64,000 nt of DNA from an uncultured Oscillospiraceae bacterium (GCA_910578735.1 CAJTSQ010000003.1:53070-117069); one strand, 5' to 3'. Positions 8,404-16,437 are shown, counted from the first letter of the stretch. The notes: generated by a model from the letters alone, not told the origin. Numbers and translations are program-made.

Positions 8404-8488
8404 AGCTTACAGCTATTATAGCTTTCAGCTCTTGCTTTGTCAAGAGCTGAAAGCTCTCATTTTCAAAAGGATAGCTATCAGCTATAAT
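8404..8488. promoter_or_regulatory. Divergent promoters with four AGCTNNNAGCT operator boxes
   Basis: The minus-strand promoter has perfect boxes: TTGACA (8438-8443) and TATAAT (8415-8420), 17 bp apart. The plus-strand promoter has TATAAT (8483-8488) with a weak TTTTCA 17 bp upstream (8460-8465). AGCTNNNAGCT occurs at 8404-8414, 8420-8430, 8445-8455 and 8473-8483. Box 2 lies inside the minus promoter spacer, box 3 just upstream of its -35, box 4 abuts the plus -10. Boxes 2 and 3 form a larger inverted repeat around the minus -35. The 64-residue HTH protein encoded next door is the obvious candidate binder. Confidence 0.75.
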
Positions 8489-8507
8489 AAAGAGGGAAGG
8501 TGTTGAT

Positions 8508-8702
8508 ATGGAAGAATATCGGCTTATTATTAAGCGGAAGAGGGAAGCTCTTGGCCTGAGCCAGCACAAACTTGCGGAGAAACTGGGTATTACGCAGACG
8601 TTTTTGAGTGAGATTGAGCGAGGCAGGAAGAATCCTTCATTGGAGCAGTTTTTCAACATTTGTGAGGCACTGGAAATCAAGGTATTCCCGGACGAGAGGT
8701 GA
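8508..8702 (+). CDS. Small XRE/Cro-type helix-turn-helix regulator
   Basis: The 64-residue protein is essentially one HTH_3 domain: LGLSQHKLAEKLGITQTFLS gives the two core helices, followed by EIERGRKNPSLEQF, the typical third-helix signature. There is no sensor domain. It starts at ATG 8508 after GGGAAGGTG. It is divergent from the 77-residue unknown and ends 4 bases before the yigZ-like gene, with which it may be cotranscribed. The AGCTNNNAGCT boxes in its own promoter suggest autoregulation. Confidence 0.92.
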   Translation: MEEYRLIIKRKREALGLSQHKLAEKLGITQTFLSEIERGRKNPSLEQFFNICEALEIKVFPDER

Positions 8703-8706
8703 TCCC

Positions 8707-9348
8707 ATGACTGAGTATTACATTCCCACCGGGCCCAGCGAGGCGGAACTGGTGGAGAAGCGGTCCCGGTTTATCGGCCAGGTGTGGCGGGTGACCACCG
8801 AGGAGGAGGCCCGGGCCCGTATTGAGGAGGTCCGGAAGCGGCACTACGATGCCCGCCACCACTGCTGGTGCTACCGCATCCGGGAGGGGGGCGTGGAGCG
8901 CTACTCCGACGACGGTGAGCCCCAGGGTACCGCTGGCCAGCCCATGCTTAACGTCTTTCAGCGGGAGGAGGTCACCGATGTGGTCTGCGTGGTCACCCGC
9001 TATTTCGGCGGCATCCTGCTGGGGGCCGGGGGCCTGGTCCGGGCCTACACCCAGTCCGCCAAGGCCGCCCTGGACGCTGCCGGGATTTCGGTGGTCCGCC
9101 GCTGGCTGGCCATGGAGGTGCCCTGCACCTACGCCCAGTTTGAGGGCATCCGGCGGGAGATTGAAGCCTTTGGCGGCGTGGTGGAGCATGTGGACTACGG
9201 TGCCGATGTTTTGCTGTCCGTCCTGGTCCCCGAGTCCAGGGGCGAGGACTTCGCCGCGCGGATTTTGGACGTATCCGCCGGGGCCATCCAGGTTCTGGAG
9301 GCCGGCGAGGTCTTTAAGGACGTCCCCTGGCGGGAACCGGCCGTGTAA
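8707..9348 (+). CDS. YigZ/IMPACT-family protein
   Basis: The 213-residue protein has the IMPACT N-terminal domain (KRSRFIGQ, then DARHHCWCYR, DDGEPQGTAGQPML and TRYFGGILLGAGGLVRAY) and a C-terminal DUF1949-like half (about 135-213). The family is linked to translation regulation and, in E. coli, is related to proline-peptidase neighbours, but its biochemical role is not settled. The ATG at 8707 is preceded by GAGAGGTGATCCC. It follows the small HTH gene by 4 bases. The gene is intact. Confidence 0.93.
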   Translation: MTEYYIPTGPSEAELVEKRSRFIGQVWRVTTEEEARARIEEVRKRHYDARHHCWCYRIREGGVERYSDDGEPQGTAGQPMLNVFQREEVTDVVCVVTRYFGGILLGAGGLVRAYTQSAKAALDAAGISVVRRWLAMEVPCTYAQFEGIRREIEAFGGVVEHVDYGADVLLSVLVPESRGEDFAARILDVSAGAIQVLEAGEVFKDVPWREPAV

Positions 9349-9364
9349 AAAATCACAAAAAGTC

Positions 9365-9393
9365 TTGATTTTTCCTCGGATGTCTGGTATCCT
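9365..9393 (+). promoter_or_regulatory. Promoter of tRNA-Ser
   Basis: TTGATT (9365-9370) and TATCCT (9388-9393) are 17 bp apart and lie about 58 bases before the tRNA. Confidence 0.5.
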
Positions 9394-9450
9394 GAATAAG
9401 CTCCGTCAGCCGTCGGCAGATGTCTCGCGACCTTGGGCGGAGCGATAGAA

Positions 9451-9539
9451 GCAGCGGTATCGAAGTGGTCATAACGGGGCTGACTCGAAATCAGTTTGGG
9501 AGCAATCCCACGAGGGTTCGAATCCCTCCCGCTGCGCCA
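9451..9539 (+). tRNA. tRNA-Ser(CGA)
   Basis: The acceptor GCAGCGG (9451-9457) pairs with CCGCTGC before G and an encoded CCA (9537-9539). The anticodon stem GCTGA/TCAGT holds the loop CTCGAAA with anticodon CGA (9486-9488), reading UCG. The long variable arm (TGGGA-GCAA-TCCCA) and the T-arm GAGGG-TTCGAAT-CCCTC fit a class II serine tRNA. It stands alone, and mobile-element debris begins just past its 3' end. Confidence 0.95.
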
Positions 9540-9600
9540 AAAAGATCAGTCTACAAGCGGATTTGCGCCGTTTGTAGGCTTTTCTTTTTTGCCGGACCTT

Positions 9601-9785
9601 CCTGTCGTAGAAACTTCCCATAAAAGGGTCCTTTTTGGGGCACTCAACCTTATCTGCGGGATTGCTGTCCAGCAGGTCAATTTTTACAGCATACTTCAGT
9701 GCCTTGCGGATGCTGGCATGGTAATGGATCACCGAGTTGGCCTTTACGGACAGACTGGTGGGCACCCACTTTGTCTTCCTTTCCC
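9601..9785 (-). pseudogene. Tyrosine integrase remnant (core-binding domain only)
   Basis: About 61 codons read like the end of the SAM-like core-binding domain of ICE/phage tyrosine integrases: LSVKANSVIHYHASIRKALK, then AVKIDLLDSNPADKVECPKK and FMGSFYD. The open frame runs on in both directions (9469-9969), but flanking residues do not match the family and the catalytic R-H-R-Y domain is absent. It lies 60 bases from the tRNA-Ser 3' end, the usual attachment position of such elements. I read it as the scar of a lost island. Confidence 0.75.
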
Positions 9786-9884
9786 GGAAGCGTCTGGGTA
9801 ACTCAAGACTATATAAAAGTAGCCTTTCTTTTCTGCCGCTGGGCAGATCATTTGCTTTAGAGATATCATAAGAGAATTTTTTGA

Positions 9885-10058
9885 AGACTTCATATTGAGT
9901 TAGATAATGAAGGAAATGTTTTGAACTATAAATATTGCGAAAGACGAGCCGCAGAATACATTCGAACATATTTTGAACCTGATTTTAACCTTGACAGGCC
10001 ATTCGAGGATTGGGAATTAGAACTGCATCCAGTAAGTAAAAAAACATATAATCAATAG
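9885..10058 (+). pseudogene. C-terminal remnant of an unidentified small protein
   Basis: A 57-codon frame without a plausible start encodes an ordered, acidic and aromatic sequence (LDNEGNVLNYKYCERRAAEY, then IRTYFEPDFNLDRPFEDWE) and stops at 10058. The sequence looks like genuine protein of the type found in small immunity-like or DUF proteins, but I cannot name the family. Its AT-rich composition differs from the surrounding chromosome, which suggests foreign origin. No promoter or ribosome site is seen. Confidence 0.45.
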
Positions 10059-10087
10059 AAATGTATGATTTCGAGCATAGCATGTAA

Positions 10088-10366
10088 GAGGCCCTCGTTA
10101 AGATGTACATAGCTGGGGTGTCGGTGAGGCGGGTTGAGGACATCACTGAGGCACTGTGGGGCAGCAAGGTGTCTCCGGTTACCATCAGCGCGTTGAAGAA
10201 GAAAGCTCGTGTCCATATTGAGGATTGATGGAACCCGCCCTTGCAGGGCGGCAAATATCCCTACATCCATATGGACGGGATATATCTGCGGCGGGCGACC
10301 GGGGCGAGAAGTGGATACGAGAAGCCGGAGTGGACACCAGCGGCCTTACCCAACGGGCTATCATGA
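10088..10366 (+). pseudogene. IS256/Mutator-family transposase remnant
   Basis: The frame reads EALVKMYIAGVSVRRVEDIT, then EALWGSKVSPVTISALKKKA, an in-frame TGA near 10223, then WNPPLQGGKYPYIHMDGIYL. This matches the N-terminal and first catalytic (Asp in MDGI) region of Mutator-type transposases. The second half loses similarity after about 10300 and stops at 10364-10366. Both ends and the DDE core are missing and no terminal inverted repeats are seen, so it cannot move. Confidence 0.82.
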
Positions 10367-10486
10367 CCGTGTCCACCATGCCTGTGACGATTTGAACTAC
10401 AACGATCCTCCAGCCGTTCCAGCCAGGAGATGAACGCCCCCAGCGCCCGCCCCTGACTCCTACAGCCTGAAAAATACCAGATAAAA

Positions 10487-10514
10487 GCACCCCGCCCCTA
10501 ATGGGGTGGGGTGC
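10487..10514. terminator. Hairpin, possible terminator of the lost hydrolase gene
   Basis: GCACCCCGCCCC (10487-10498) pairs with GGGGTGGGGTGC (10503-10514) around TAAT. In the minus direction it is followed by TTTTATCTGG, consistent with an intrinsic terminator just past the remnant's stop. Confidence 0.6.
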
Positions 10515-10626
10515 TGCACATTTCGAACACCAAATCCATGAACTGAGAAACTGATCTGGCAAATTCCTCGGGCCGCTCTAACGCAGTAAAGTGTCCTCCA
10601 CGGGACATCTCTGTGTATTGGATCAT
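10498..10626 (-). pseudogene. C-terminal fragment of an epoxide-hydrolase-like alpha/beta hydrolase
   Basis: From 10626 the minus strand reads MIQYTEMSRGGHFTALERPE, then EFARSVSQFMDLVF and a stop at 10498-10500. GGHF with the following ALE-P-E is the catalytic-His segment and C-terminal helix of epoxide-hydrolase-type enzymes. Only about 42 codons survive; nucleophile and acid residues are gone. A hairpin terminator overlaps its end, as for a once normal gene. Confidence 0.65.
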
Positions 10627-10686
10627 ATTTTTCCCTTATGTGAACACGTCCTAATTAATACCGGCACGCTCACCGTCAATTCAGTT

Positions 10687-11133
10687 TCAGTTATTTCCTA
10701 ATTCGGTCAGTGCCTTCAGCGTACCATCCAGATTTTCCTTATGCCAGTTTTTGAAGAAACCGGCATATATGGTGGCGTAGATGCCGGAACTCCGCAGGTC
10801 GCTCAGCTCCGCCTGCTGGGTGGTCAGGCGGATGGTGTCCGACCCGGTATGGATGGTGATGACCGTGTTGAGCAGATCATCCCGCAGCTCCACCGACTGG
10901 ATGTCCCCATAGGGGAGGACCAAGGATACATCTTTACGCAGATTGCCCCATGTGGTGTTGAAGGGGAGCAGGACGATTTCGTGTTCACACATCTGGAGAA
11001 CATAAAATTCCGAGTTAAAAAATGCCGCAAATTTTTCGCTCAGGTTTGCCGGGGCGTATTTGATAATGATACAGCGGTCCTCCAGCGGCTTATATCCCGC
11101 CTCCCGGACGAATTTCTGGACTTCTGTTGCCAT
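10687..11133 (-). CDS. Conserved hypothetical protein, possible PH-like fold
   Basis: The 148-residue soluble protein has alternating beta-type segments (FYVLQMCEHEIVLLPFN, DVSLVLPYGDIQSVELRDD, TVITIHTGSDTIRLTTQ) ending in a helix (about 120-145). That pattern resembles bacterial pleckstrin-homology-like proteins, but I cannot assign a family with certainty. AGGAGGAA sets the ATG at 11133. It lies downstream of the small DUF6440-like gene on the same strand, possibly with it in one transcript. It appears intact. Confidence 0.75.
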   Translation of the reverse strand: MATEVQKFVREAGYKPLEDRCIIIKYAPANLSEKFAAFFNSEFYVLQMCEHEIVLLPFNTTWGNLRKDVSLVLPYGDIQSVELRDDLLNTVITIHTGSDTIRLTTQQAELSDLRSSGIYATIYAGFFKNWHKENLDGTLKALTELGNN

Positions 11134-11224
11134 GGTGTAGTTCCTCCTGTCAGGACATTGATTTTCTCTTTTTGGTGTGGCCAGACGGGATGAATTCGTT
11201 TGATGCCGTATTTTCCGAATCTCT

Positions 11225-11404
11225 TCAGTCTATGGGGGTAATGAGGGGCTTGCCGTCTGCGCCCAGCAAAACGGTCATCCCTGTGCCGCTTGCCTTATTG
11301 TGAGAGCCCAGCACATAATTCACGCCGGTTTCTGTATCAACGACGACTTTCATCACATTCACAATGCCCTGGTTATAGACCTCTACAAAGCGTTCCTTTG
11401 CCAT
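11225..11404 (-). CDS. Small DUF6440-like protein
   Basis: The 59-residue product (MAKERFVEVYNQGIVNVMKV, then DTETGVNYVLGSHNKASGTG and LLGADGKPLI) follows the pattern I associate with DUF6440: a small beta-rich protein with VDxETGVNYL and a D-GKP end. Function is unknown. GAAAGGAGGAA places the ATG at 11404; the longer frame to 11494 has no ribosome site. It sits between the LytTR operon and the PH-like protein gene. Confidence 0.72.
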   Translation of the reverse strand: MAKERFVEVYNQGIVNVMKVVVDTETGVNYVLGSHNKASGTGMTVLLGADGKPLITPID

Positions 11405-11520
11405 TGCGTGTTCCTCCTTTCCCATCCCGTCTGCCCGTGAACAGAAGCATACCACTGCCTGGCCCCGCCGGGGGCCGAATTTCTCAAACGGCACAAATTC
11501 TTCCTGAGCGGCAAAAATAG

Positions 11521-11545
11521 AGAGGGAGCCTCAAAAGCTCCCTCT
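11521..11545 (-). terminator. Terminator of the LytTR operon, overlapping the coding end
   Basis: On the minus strand AGAGGGAGC and GCTCCCTCT form the stem, followed by CTATTTTTG. The last codons of the response regulator (RGSF and stop) lie inside this hairpin, so the stop codon is in the loop. Confidence 0.8.
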
Positions 11546-12262
11546 CAATTTCTTCTTCAATTCTGCCTTTCCGGTTCGGGACAGCAAACATATTCTGCCC
11601 CCTACCTGGATCTGATTTCCCCCCACTGTCTCAATTTTGTCCCACGCCGCCAGAAAGGACCGGTGGACCCGGACAAACCGTCCGTCCAGTTCCTTTTCCA
11701 GCTCGTTCAAACTGCCCACGAAATCCAGACGGCTGTCCGCCGTATGAAGATATACATGGTGGGCCTTGGGTGCAGCCTCAAAAAACAATATGTCGGCCAG
11801 GGGAATGTGGCGGGTTTCATCGCCTGTTCGTAAAGAGAACATCTCTGCCGGGTCGCGGCGCTCGTCCAGTAAGCGGGCGTGGACCGCCTCCAGGCAGCGG
11901 GTGATGGCAGGGCCGGTCTGCTCTCCCTCCTTCACGATGTAGTCAAATGCCTCCAAATGGTACTGGAAGGTTTTCCAGGCCAGATCGCCATAGCTGGTAA
12001 TGTAGACCAGCGTGCCATGAGGGTCCCGCCGCCGCAGCTCCCGCCCCAGCGTAAAGCCGTCCCACGCTCCGTCCTTCAAATCCACGTCCAGGAAGTAGAC
12101 GCCGCGCCGGCTGTCCCGGGCCGTGTCCAGCAGTTCCTGGGCGGTAGACGCAGCGCAAACCACCTTCATGTCGTAGTTTTCCACGAAAATTTTCCACTCC
12201 AGGGCGGTTTTGAGCTGGTGACGAACACTTTCCTCATCATCACAAAGATAAATTGAAATCAT
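11531..12262 (-). CDS. LytTR-family response regulator
   Basis: The 243-residue protein has a receiver domain (1-125; acidic pair at residues 8-9 and likely phospho-acceptor Asp59 in FLDVDLKDG) and a C-terminal LytTR DNA-binding domain (about 145-240, with PLADILFFEA and GRFVRVHRSFLAAW). It resembles AgrA/ComE-type regulators. Its ATG overlaps the kinase stop by 4 bases (ATGA), so the two are translationally coupled. No signal peptide gene of the AgrD type is visible next to the pair, so the input is unknown. Confidence 0.95.
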   Translation of the reverse strand: MISIYLCDDEESVRHQLKTALEWKIFVENYDMKVVCAASTAQELLDTARDSRRGVYFLDVDLKDGAWDGFTLGRELRRRDPHGTLVYITSYGDLAWKTFQYHLEAFDYIVKEGEQTGPAITRCLEAVHARLLDERRDPAEMFSLRTGDETRHIPLADILFFEAAPKAHHVYLHTADSRLDFVGSLNELEKELDGRFVRVHRSFLAAWDKIETVGGNQIQVGGRICLLSRTGKAELKKKLRGSF

Positions 12263-13584
12263 GCTTTTTCTTCCACCACCAATTCCTGGACAAACACGCC
12301 ATTGGCCCAGCTTGTAGACGCGACCGTATGGGGATAGTCTTTCAAAATCCGCTGATAGCTGGGCAGTCCCAATCCCCGGCGCTCTCCCTTGGTAGAAAAG
12401 CCCTCCGTCCAGATTCTATCCGGGTCGATGGCTCCGTTGTAGGGGTTGGACACCCGCAGAGACAGCCTGTCCGTTTGAGACAGCAGGACAATCTCCACCC
12501 AGGGCGTTTCCGCTTCCAAAGCGGCCTCGGCGGCGTTGTCCAGCAGAATGCCCAGACAGCGGGTAAAGTCCCACGGGTCCATTCCGATACGCTCCACAGG
12601 GTAGAGCGCCTCCAGGCGGCAGTCGATTTTCTTTTCTCTCATGGCTGCCAGCTTGGACAGCAGGAGACTGCGCACCTGGGGGACTCTCACATTGCCCAGA
12701 TGGACGGATGCCTGTATCCTCTCTCCGATGTGCTGGTCAAAGCCCGCGTCCAGTTGGGACAAGGAGGCCCGAAGTTCATCCAATTCTCCTTTCCCGGCCT
12801 GTTCAGACAGCCCTGCCAGCAAATTCTTGTAGTCGTGACGGAACGCCCGCACCTCCCGCTGAATCGCCTCCAAATCCCGCTCGTAGAGCTGCTGCTGGGC
12901 AATGACGTCCCGCTGGACTTCCATCTTCCGGGAGGCGTCCAGCTGCTGGGACAGGTAAATGACCAGCCCCACCGCCAGCCCCGCCATCACCAGCACAAGC
13001 GCGTAGTAGGGAACCAGATATTCCGGCTGGATTCCCTCCTGCAAAAGAGAGAATGCCTCCATAGCCGCCTCCAGGCCAAAGAAGAACAGGGCCATGCGGC
13101 GCTGGACAGAGCTGTCCTCCAGCAGAAGGCGGAACCAGCGCCCGAAGCGGAGCCGGTGCAGCAGCGCGGCGGAGACCAGCGCCACAGCGCCATAGACGGC
13201 AATCAACGCCGTGTACGGGATCTCGCTGTCCAAAAGCAATATCTGGGCCAGGCCGGACGCGGCCACCTGGAACATGCCCGCCATGCAGGCGGCGGCAAAG
13301 GCGTGCCAGAACCCGGTCCGCCACGCCCACCGAATCCACAGGGCACACATCAGCAGGATGGCACAGGAGAACGCACAGTAGCGGGCCACATAGTGGTCGG
13401 GAAAGCGCGCATACAAAGCCGCATCCAGCAGGGTGGCCAGCAGCGGGGAGAGCAGCAGGGCGGGCAGCTTTCTCACCACCCGCCGGCCCCGCGCGTCCAT
13501 AATCACAAACAGATAGAGTACCAGGACGGCGTGGGAGATCAGGGAAACTGTAAATTGAAACAGATAATCCTCCGGTGTGAGCAT
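12259..13584 (-). CDS. Membrane sensor histidine kinase, GHKL/AgrC type
   Basis: The 441-residue protein begins with about six membrane segments (residues 8-30, 40-58, 68-87, 96-118, 122-142, 190-212), then a short coiled linker. The phospho-acceptor His250 lies in REVRAFRHDYKNLL, the class 10 (AgrC) signature. A GHKL ATPase domain follows (N-box LDNAAEAALEA, then GLGLPSYQRILKDYP). The start at 13584 is set by GAAAGGAGGCG; an open extension to 13650 lacks a ribosome site. It is the first gene of a two-gene operon with the LytTR regulator. No partner AgrB or AgrD is next to it. Confidence 0.93.
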   Translation of the reverse strand: MLTPEDYLFQFTVSLISHAVLVLYLFVIMDARGRRVVRKLPALLLSPLLATLLDAALYARFPDHYVARYCAFSCAILLMCALWIRWAWRTGFWHAFAAACMAGMFQVAASGLAQILLLDSEIPYTALIAVYGAVALVSAALLHRLRFGRWFRLLLEDSSVQRRMALFFFGLEAAMEAFSLLQEGIQPEYLVPYYALVLVMAGLAVGLVIYLSQQLDASRKMEVQRDVIAQQQLYERDLEAIQREVRAFRHDYKNLLAGLSEQAGKGELDELRASLSQLDAGFDQHIGERIQASVHLGNVRVPQVRSLLLSKLAAMREKKIDCRLEALYPVERIGMDPWDFTRCLGILLDNAAEAALEAETPWVEIVLLSQTDRLSLRVSNPYNGAIDPDRIWTEGFSTKGERRGLGLPSYQRILKDYPHTVASTSWANGVFVQELVVEEKA

Positions 13585-13809
13585 AGCGGGCGCCTCCTTT
13601 CTGCGGGCTATCATACCACATGGAGGGAATCTTGTCCATGACAAGCCCAATCAGCAATATATCAATTCCTCATTCTGCCACGGCTCTGCCGGAGCGTCCA
13701 CTGCTCTTTTGATGGCGGCGAGGAACCGGAAGCAAAACCGTTTGCGTATGCGCAGGGCGAGGGAGGCACAGCGGGCCGCAAGGGAGGAAAGTTTCCTCTC
13801 TGGCTGGTT

Positions 13810-14271
13810 TTACGTGCTTTGGGACAATCCTGCCGAAAGAGTATCACTGATATGCTTCTGTACCTGTTCCGGTGTTTCGTCAAAGCCGTACTTGATCCAC
13901 TGGTAAATGACACCAAAATAGCCATAAATAAAGTAAGACATCAGATAGGAGAGATTTTTGTCCCAGGTTTCCCCGCCGGACACCAGCAATTTACAAGCAC
14001 GCATGATGACCACAATCAGCCCATTGTTATGAAGCAGGGTGAACAGCCGCCGGTTTTCGTAGATGAAACAGGTGAGCGCAAAGCCTTTGTCCTTCTCCAC
14101 ATTCTCCTGGTGCAAATCAACATAGCGCCCCCACTCGTAATTGATTTTGAATACCAGCAGTTCCTCTTTGCTGTTCTTGCAGTCAAGGTGCCGGTAGAAG
14201 GTAGTCCTCCCTACCCCTGCCAGTTCACAAATCGTATTCACATTGGTGATGGTGGTGAACGGAAGCAACAC
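13810..14271 (-). pseudogene. TetR-family regulator, 5' end deleted
   Basis: From about 14240 to 13810 the frame encodes most of a TetR-type regulator: VNTICELAGVGRTTFYRHL is the second half of the helix-turn-helix, followed by a ligand domain of normal length ending ISDTLSAGLSQST. The first 15-20 residues of the TetR fold are missing. The open frame is extended to 14271 only by antisense sequence of the adjacent hydrolase remnant. With its recognition region damaged and its promoter gone it is probably non-functional. Confidence 0.7.
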
Positions 14272-14908
14272 ACCCGCAAAAATTTATCTGCCCTTCTTCC
14301 GGCGGCTGGCCTCTTGGGGGTTCATTGTCGTGGGTACGGACGATCCCCAGGCCGGTACCGGCGAGACTACGTCCATCGCCCTGGATTTTGTGCTGAACAA
14401 GAGTGAGATTGCCGGTCAGATCGACCGGGACAATATCGGCATTACCGGATATTCGCAGGGCGGTGCGGGGGCGCTGGGCGCAGCCACCAAGTACGAAAAC
14501 AGCCACCTCTACAAAGCGATTTTCACTGGCAGCGCAGCGTATCCGTTACTGGCCATCAGCATGGGATGGGAGTATGACAGCTCCAAAATTTCCATTCCTT
14601 ATTTTTGACAGCGGCCACTGGCGCCTCCGACGATATGGGCGTAGCGGACATCAACAAGGAGTTCGGTGGTGGCCCCTCTGGCCTCCTTGGTGGAAATCTA
14701 TAGCAGCATGACAGATGATGTGCTGAAGGTCCGTGCACGGGTCTCCGGCGCAGAGCACGGCGAGATGCAGGCACGCACCGATGGCTACATGACCGCCTGG
14801 ATGCTCTATCACCTTCAAGGCGACCAGGAAGCTGGAAAGGTGTTCCTGGGAGAAGATGCGGAGATATTGAGCAATCCAAACTGGCAGGATATTGAGAAAA
14901 ATAATTAA
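14243..14908 (+). pseudogene. Alpha/beta hydrolase (chlorophyllase/dienelactone hydrolase type), truncated and frameshifted
   Basis: The reading begins abruptly at MVMVVNGSNTPAKIYLPFF, with RRLASWGFIVVGTDDPQ and the nucleophile elbow GITGYSQGGAGALG. The N-terminal strands that should precede it are missing. After KISIPYF the frame breaks in a T-run near 14604 (continuing as FLTAATGASDDMGVADINKE) and breaks again near 14663 (continuing as APLASLVEIYSSMTDDVLKV to the stop at 14908). Two frameshifts plus loss of the 5' end make it a clear pseudogene. Its truncated end abuts the truncated end of the TetR gene. Confidence 0.82.
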
Positions 14909-15080
14909 TGTGTTATGTAGGCGCCGCACTGCCCAGGGACCGTTAGAAAAATCAAGGAAGCTGATCGAAATCAGCAAAATAGCGATGGATGCCCAGTAAA
15001 CCGATGTATTGAAATTTAGTTTGCACAATAAAAAAATCTATGATAAACTAACAAAAGCTGATGTGGAAGGGGGGTATGCG

Positions 15081-15725
15081 ATGGGCACACATCATATTGC
15101 GCTTTTTCCAAATGAACAATTTCTGGACCTGCGCCCCTATCAATACGGCTGGGAGGAATGTGCCCCGCTGCACTCCTTCGGCCCCTTTGTGCGCAATCAC
15201 TACCTCTTACACTACATTATCAGCGGGCGGGGGATGCTCTACTCCCATGCGTCCAACGGCGATATTCATGAGTACAGTCTGAAAGGCGGTCAGGGCTTTT
15301 TGATCTGTCCGGGCCAGATCAATCTATACACCGCAGACGCGAAAGAGCCTTGGAAATACGTCTGGGTTGAGTTTGACGGGATGCGGGCGGAGGACAGTCT
15401 GTTACAGGCGGGGCTGGACCAGGATCACCCCATCTATAATCCCCGGACCCCAGAGGAGGGGGATTTGCTCCAGGAGCAGATGCTCTATTTTTCCGAACAC
15501 GCCTCCAGGTCTCCCCTGCATTTGGTAGGGAGGCTGTCCCTGTTTCTGGACGATTTGATTGAGTTTTCAGACAGCCGGCAGGAAATCGGCCAGCGGAGCC
15601 AGCGGGATTTTTACATCAATGAGGCAGTAGTCTATATCCAGCAGAATTACCACAGGGAGTTGACGGTGGATGAGGTGGCCGGTTTCTGTAAGCTGAACCG
15701 CAACTCTCCGAACACGCTTTTTTAA
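15081..15725 (+). pseudogene. AraC-family regulator, 3' end lost
   Basis: The 214-codon frame has the cupin-type sugar-sensor half (PYQYGWEECAPLHSFGPFVR, HYIISGRGML, GQGFLICPGQ, WKYVWVEFDGM) and begins the AraC DNA-binding domain (INEAVVYIQQNYHRELTVDE, then FCKLNRN). It stops at 15725 after the unrelated SPNTLF, so the second helix-turn-helix, some 75-80 residues, is missing. The ATG at 15081 has GAAGGGGGG upstream. It lies beside the alpha-galactoside genes, which this regulator type commonly controls, so it was probably their activator. The 3' end is fused tail to tail with the EFR1 gene. Upstream, 14909-15080 shows no gene that I can support. Confidence 0.78.
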
Positions 15726-16437
15726 TGGCCAATGCCGCCACTGAGACTAATGCGCCGTTCACCTGCCGGGCGGAGTGAGGGCATTGGACGACGCAGCGCA
15801 TACAGGAGATACATTTTTTGCTGTCCGCTGTGCTCAGGCTGTCCCTGCTGATGGCCTGGGCCGGACAGTTCCCGGCGCAGAGACCGCAGGCAGTACAGGC
15901 CTTGCCCGCCTTGGGGACCAGGCCCGCGCCCCCTGCCTTTTTATAGGGACGCTTTCCCGGAATGGATACAGCCCCGGCAACATCAGAAGCGCCGAATTTC
16001 TCCAGAATCTGTGTGCCGAACCGGGTCAGCTCCGCCCGGTCCAGCTGATCCGGCCGGCCTGCCGCATACTGGTGCATGATGGAGTGCTCCGCCACGGCGG
16101 CCACGGCGGCGAAGACCCGGAAGCCCGCCTGCTCCGCGGCGTCCTGCAATTCCACAAGGGTGTCCTCATAGGCCCGGTTGCCATATACGCAGACGATCAC
16201 GCACTGCGCCTGGCTGCCATGGATCAATGACAGTCTCTGGACGGCCAGAGCCGGGACCCGCCCACCGTAGGAGGGGACCGCAATCAGTGCCAGATCATCC
16301 TTTTCCAGGGCGAAGCCGGGAAAATCATGCCTCGTCAAATCCAGCCTGGCCGCAGGCGCGGGCCATCCAGACATAATACAATCCGCAACCTTCTGTGTGC
16401 CGCCTGTGGGGCTGAATGTAATTTGAACTGTTCTCAT
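15616..16437 (-). CDS. EFR1-type flavodoxin-ferredoxin fusion protein, altered C-terminus
   Basis: Residues 1 to about 150 form a flavodoxin-like domain (TFSPTGGTQKVADCI, AVPSYGGRVPALA, VCVYGNRAYED). The C-terminal part has two 4Fe-4S clusters: CTACGLCAGNCP and CISCMRCVVQCP. The family is predicted to move electrons in anaerobes; the partner is unknown. Family-like sequence continues to VSVAALAIKKAC (nucleotide about 15715) and then reads about 30 residues that are antisense to the truncated AraC gene, so the original stop is lost. The main domains are whole, so it may still work. AAAGGAGC precedes the ATG. Confidence 0.82.
   Translation of the reverse strand: MRTVQITFSPTGGTQKVADCIMSGWPAPAARLDLTRHDFPGFALEKDDLALIAVPSYGGRVPALAVQRLSLIHGSQAQCVIVCVYGNRAYEDTLVELQDAAEQAGFRVFAAVAAVAEHSIMHQYAAGRPDQLDRAELTRFGTQILEKFGASDVAGAVSIPGKRPYKKAGGAGLVPKAGKACTACGLCAGNCPAQAISRDSLSTADSKKCISCMRCVVQCPHSARQVNGALVSVAALAIKKACSESCGSAYRNRPPHPPSTPCGNSAGYRLLPH

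Noticed and set aside
14915..15028. Hydrophobic minus-strand frame near the AraC remnant (VYWASIAILLISISFLD)
   Set aside because: It is too short, has no start signal, and lies in a decayed segment. It may be a membrane-protein remnant but cannot be supported.
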